Source: Sclerodactyla briareus | Lineage: Eukaryota > Echinodermata > Holothuroidea > Dendrochirotida > Sclerodactylidae | Length of the DNA: 64,000 nucleotides | Reading direction: 5' to 3' | Assembly: GCA_026419785.1 (NCBI GenBank) | Contig: JAODTK010005622.1 | Span: 1 to 64,000, forward strand | Made by a program: the position numbers and the translations under genes | Notes under the pieces: generated by a model | What the model was told of the DNA's origin: nothing | The model's input: the letters and a program-made list of their open reading frames with translations, nothing else | Database searches by the model: none | Shown here: in pieces, positions 59,700 to 64,000 of the stretch | How positions within the stretch are numbered: the stretch's first letter is position 1 | Layout of the letters: every line of letters starts with the position of its first letter

Positions 59700-62600
59700 T
59701 TTTAGGGGACTCTCTCGAGAGAGTCTGAAGGCCACCAAGTGCAACGCGGTGAAGTCAGATACTTCGTCGAATGCTGGTAGAATATAGTATTAATATTAAC
59801 TGGTGCTTATGAACGTGTTTCCCACGTTGAATACATGCTTAAAGCTCCCGTTTAAACACTGTACGGAGAATCATTCTGAATTTTGCATGACTTGTAAATT
59901 CTAGTGTACACAAGTGTAATGGAGGTATATAGGTATATCTAATGCCGTTGAACGGAATCGAGCGTGACAAACAAGAGGGACCCGTTGATCGATTTCACAT
60001 GGGACGATCAAAGTAATTCTCAACATTCTCTGTATATTGTAATCACCTGCCCTATTGGTTTTAAAACCGCCTCATTAGCTGCACGGTTCCTGGTTGCATC
60101 ATGTTTCACTTGCTGTTATTACACCCGCAAGGAACAGTGAGTGCAATACAGTCACAGCTTGTATAAATCAGATTGTTTTTTTTCCAATAATGATCCACAG
60201 GGCAGTCGCCTGCGTATTGCAGACGCACTATCCGATGGCATCTTGTACCAATAATACCAATACATTTGCCGATGAGAGCGGTTGGCGTTGGCAGGGCGAG
60301 CAGATTTGGGAAAAGGTGAAAACAAAAAGGCGCGATTTTTCTCATTGCCCGACAAATTAATGTGCCTAACATTTTTCGCAAACATAAACATGTATTCTTT
60401 TGGCAATCACATTGAGGCAATTTCCTGAGATTATGACCCAACATTTACTATCTCTTAGGACGAATAGTGTCATACTGCTATGGTGTCTCTTGCAACGTTC
60501 TGGGCTCTTCTGTTTGTTCAGGGCTCAGAATCATGTCACCGAATTAAAACGAGGTGTTTCGAGGGAAAAGTATCACGATGGTCAAACATCTACTGGTACT
60601 CATCAATCATTTCTATCACCTCGGATACCTTGATTTTAGACAATTCTGCCAGGTGAGTGGTGACCACGAATGCGGCATAGTCAGGTATAGGTATATGGAG
60701 GAGTCTATTATTTGAATACCTCTCAGTAATCAGTAATCATCTAGAACATAGCGAGCCTGGAAGCACAATGGAACTATAACGCTCTTGTTACTTTCGTAAC
60801 CACAAAGTTTTCTCTCCCTGTACCGTGCCTAAGCCTCACACTGCCAAAGCGAATCATCGGAGATTCGACGCTGCATCAGATATTTATTTAATTCGCCTCT
60901 TTTCCGGGTGTCAGTTAGAGGGGTTTGATGGAGATGATTTGTAAAGCGGCTGTCGGCGTGTAATCCGATTCTCCGTAAATCCATTAAATGCGTGGTAATC
61001 TGCTTATCTACCTAATCCTAATCCTCTATATCATCACCGTCCGATTGGGATATGTCATTTACGGGTTTTCGAGCCTTTTCGACTGGTAACCTCTACCCTC
61101 GCCCTTCGTTACTAGTTTTACTAGTTGAAATTATGCAAAACACACTTCTGAAAATTGATAGCAGAGAAGAGGTATCGAAGTTCACATTTATGGAAGGCTT
61201 ACCTGTCTGTTCCCATTTCAGATAAGAACAAGCAATTCTCTCGCGAAATAACTGCGAAGAGTGAGGTAATTCACAGATATGTTTTTTTTTTCCAGGTATT
61301 GTTCAAACGTTGCCTGAATATATTTGGAGGAGAGGGATCAGTTACATCATTATACAATTCATTTGAAGAGTACACGAACACGAGAGGGCGGGCTTATAGG
61401 TCGAGTAAGACTGAAGTACTAAAAAAAACGGGAGGCAGCAAGCTTGCGTTTTATAAGGAATACCGCGACTAACTTAACGTGAAACAAGCATTGAGGTTTC
61501 CACAAGCAGCGATGAAATGTGGAATTGGTATGGCAGTCATAAAGAGGGTTTGTGGGTCACTCACTATATTGATGATATATTATTAAGAAGACTTGATAAT
61601 TCATAATGATGCAATATTCACAATAGGTATGGAACGACGGCAAGGCATGTATCAAGTTCGAATTATGTGACCCTCGAACGATTGAACTCCCCATGGTTCG
61701 AGAGAATCCCGATTCTCCGGGGCAAGCTAAGAGTACAATACTTCATTTCATGGTTCCGTTGTAATGCAGTGAACTTTCTGGGTTCACTGAGGTTTGTTAG
61801 GGGATATTTGCAATAAGTCTCGTCTGCCGGCTGTGAGCAATCCCTGACACTTCACGCTTATCCAGGTTTCCAGAAAGTGGTCGGGTCCTGTAGCTCACTG
61901 CATGGTGGTCCTTTCGGATGGGGGCGTATGCCGGAGATGTTTGGATTGAATTGGTCACACCCCTGCCTGGATATTATCTGAGCACTAGTCGAGAAGAGAA
62001 GCGAGGCAATCGCGTGCTCCATCATATCAATACAGTTATGGTTTCCATGATGAGCCTTCATTGGCTTTCTGAATCCGTATATTTCAAATCCAAACCAGCA
62101 GGTTTACTGTAGTTTTCCTTCATCCCATACGAGCTAAGTTAGATAGGTCCATACTCCTCTCACCAGATTAATCTACGAACAGACAAATGAATTGATGGCA
62201 ATGAAGAGATGTGAGTTTCACTGACTTGTAGACGAATATATTTCCACGCCAAAAGTTAATCTCTAGCTGGAGTAGGACAGGTGTCTGCAGGAAGCGAAGG
62301 CGGAAAGAAATGGGATATGGTAACTCCCAATACTAGTATAAATATGCACTCAACTAACCTATCTAATTGCGGAGTTGTCGGTTTGTTAAGCAAGAACGGG
62401 TGATTGGAATGCATTGGCGTGTCATGCCAAAACTGATGTTCAATTGGTTTCGCACGAGACCGCTTCAACATTTATCCAGTCATTGTTTCTCATGCCCAGT
62501 TTTCAACAAAACGACATTGGCCTGGTGGTTGCATAGGTTTAGTAAGGTAATTACTGAAAATTCAATTTCTTGTTAAACAGACAGTCAGACAGGACTTGTT

Positions 62601-63855
62601 ATAACACTAACCATTCAATACTGATAACAGCAATCAAAGTAGAAAACACGGATTATTTAGATTGCCCAATTGTTACACCATTATACCTAAATAAATTCCT
62701 CGAAGAAACTGGCAATTAGAAGAAAGAAACATGGAATTAGAAGAACTTCTATTTTTCAGTAGTTGCTTAGTTATTCATACCCATTATGCCTACATTGAAA
62801 ACAGTTCTCCAACCGTTAATTGGACAACACATTGCTGGGCTGCGCTGTTCTCAAAAGCAGTTCCATCTGTGAAATGTGTCTGTCTATTGAAAGGTACGAC
62901 TATATAATTTAATTTCTGAGCCGATCTCTGGTGATTGAAATTGAAGATAACTTCTCCCAATCCAGTCTAGAGACAACCGAACTCCGAAGCCGATGGCGAT
63001 GATATCAAAGCTAGTGCCTCCCAATGCCGTCTATGCATGTCACTTTCTGATGACTATCTTTAATGCAGTGGGTTATTTAACATAATAAAAATAATGATAA
63101 ATAGTCTTGTATATTACTAGATCCAACCCATGGTTGCTCGATTTGCTTTAAGGGTGGGGATAACATCGTACAATGACTAAGAATGCATACAATATCGGGA
63201 AAAGCTTTGAACGGCTCCCAAACTGCTCAAGTCCAAGATGGTGCTCCCGTTCAATTGACATAGTTAAAATAAGAAATCTAGTCCAATAAGAAACATTCTC
63301 GAGAAATAGATAGCCTATTGGTAACCACGCTGTAGAGTTATAATTCAAAGTTAATATGTATCAATCATTACCTACGTTATCGCCACGTGGAAACCCACTG
63401 AATAACGGAGAGTTCGCTCACCAGTTTGCATGGCGAAGAAAACCGTCCTTCGGTATGCAAGAAACTTAAACACACGCCATGACCATGTCATAGTAAAAAT
63501 ATGTATTACGTATATCCTAATGCGCTACGCGACGACAATGCCTCTTCACTGCCGAGGACCCCCTGCCCAAATGAACTCACTTTTGGTCAAGCATTTTGGA
63601 TTTTATCATAGTATTGTGATAGTGTACCTACTGAATAATACCAACTTGAATTGCTCAGCAGCCCGAATTGTGGAATGTCGAGATAGTGTAAAAATGTTGG
63701 TGGCAGGCTCCATGAATACTTGTGGAGAAAATTGCTGCCGAATCAATGCATGTATACCCGCTGTAATAGCGGACTGCAATACTGTTCAATAGGGTTTGAA
63801 TAATAGGGTCTGCTGAGGAAGGTGATGTAAAAGCTTCACAACGTTCCCTTCGGTA
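59700..63855. other. No supportable gene
   Basis: Several open frames of 60-120 codons occur (60,094-60,360, 61,155-61,472, 63,430-63,792). None has a recognisable domain, signal peptide or splice context. A CTCTCTCGAGAGAG palindrome lies at about 59,710. No clear repeat was seen until the right edge. Confidence 0.45.
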
Positions 63856-63859
63856 TGCT

Positions 63860-64000
63860 ACGATGTGGCACTAGTATAAGAGGGGGGGCTTCTATGCCGA
63901 TGGAGGTTCGAATCGCAAGTACTGGCACATTGCCTTTTTGGACGAGGGAAAGAAGTTGAGGAAAATTGTGTACGAACGGGATTCGAAACCACGACCCTGT
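63860..64000 (-). repeat. Second copy of the TTCGAAT-containing dispersed repeat, cut by the window edge
   Basis: In reverse complement it reads GGTTTCGAATCCCGTTCGTA, a T- and C-rich stretch, TGTGCCAGTACTTGCGATTC and GAACCTCCATCGGCATAGA, matching 8,985-9,105 motif by motif. This shows that the part of the right inverted arm near 9,000 is a dispersed repeat and not unique sequence. Confidence 0.65.

Noticed and set aside
29870-62000. Short match GAGCACTAGTCGA(C)GAGAAG at 29,880 and 61,979
   Set aside because: Similarity is limited to about 20 bases and does not extend, so it could be chance.
1-64000. CRISPR arrays, operons, rRNA genes, prokaryotic promoters or phage modules
   Set aside because: No regularly spaced identical short repeats, no dense gene order and no rRNA-like sequence were seen. 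The content is typical of animal repeat-rich DNA.

Overview
The window looks like intergenic or intronic DNA from an animal genome, most likely a marine invertebrate such as a cnidarian or lophotrochozoan; the species cannot be fixed from sequence. The evidence is AT-rich DNA with long (AT)n and (TAA)n microsatellites, tRNA-derived SINE-like repeats, relics of Penelope-like and non-LTR retrotransposons, tandem repeats tens to hundreds of bases long, and no dense gene array, operon, rRNA or CRISPR. No complete host protein-coding gene could be supported. Almost all open frames are short, and every recognisable protein is broken by frameshifts. Some breaks may be sequencing or assembly error, because repeat copies differ by many single-base indels and long homopolymers are frequent.

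Layout. (1) About 150-13,765 is a large inverted repeat. Two arms of roughly 4.75 kb, about 80% alike by eye, flank a unique 3.3 kb core bounded on each side by long (AT)n tracts. Each arm carries a tRNA-like sequence, a (TAA)n tract and a related candidate short membrane-protein reading frame. (2) 13.8-21.6 kb holds a few minus-strand open frames of unknown meaning, a tandem array rich in AGGTCA, and otherwise unremarkable sequence. (3) A segmental duplication in direct orientation links 21.58-36.80 kb (copy 1) with 43.93-50.79 kb (copy 2) through four collinear blocks, A to D. Copy 1 is longer by about 5 kb and 3 kb because of extra repeat-rich DNA: a ~180-base tandem repeat and a family with GC hairpins and G/C runs. 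Each copy carries a 69-base tRNA-like sequence at the matching place. (4) The interval between the copies (36.8-43.9 kb) holds a relic of a non-LTR reverse transcriptase, a short AATATGGCGG-type repeat and a polypyrimidine tract. (5) 51.36-55.86 kb is a retroelement cluster: the C-terminal part of a Penelope-like element with a GIY-YIG domain, then a decayed non-LTR retrotransposon with endonuclease and reverse transcriptase, then an (AT)n tract. (6) 55.9-64.0 kb holds a diverged ~300-base direct duplication, a minus-strand SINE with an A tail, DNA-transposon-like termini, and at the right edge a repeat also found in the right inverted arm.

No new multi-gene system was found. The most unusual features are the large AT-bounded inverted repeat, the paired reading frames in its arms, and the collinear duplication with its paired tRNA-like sequences.
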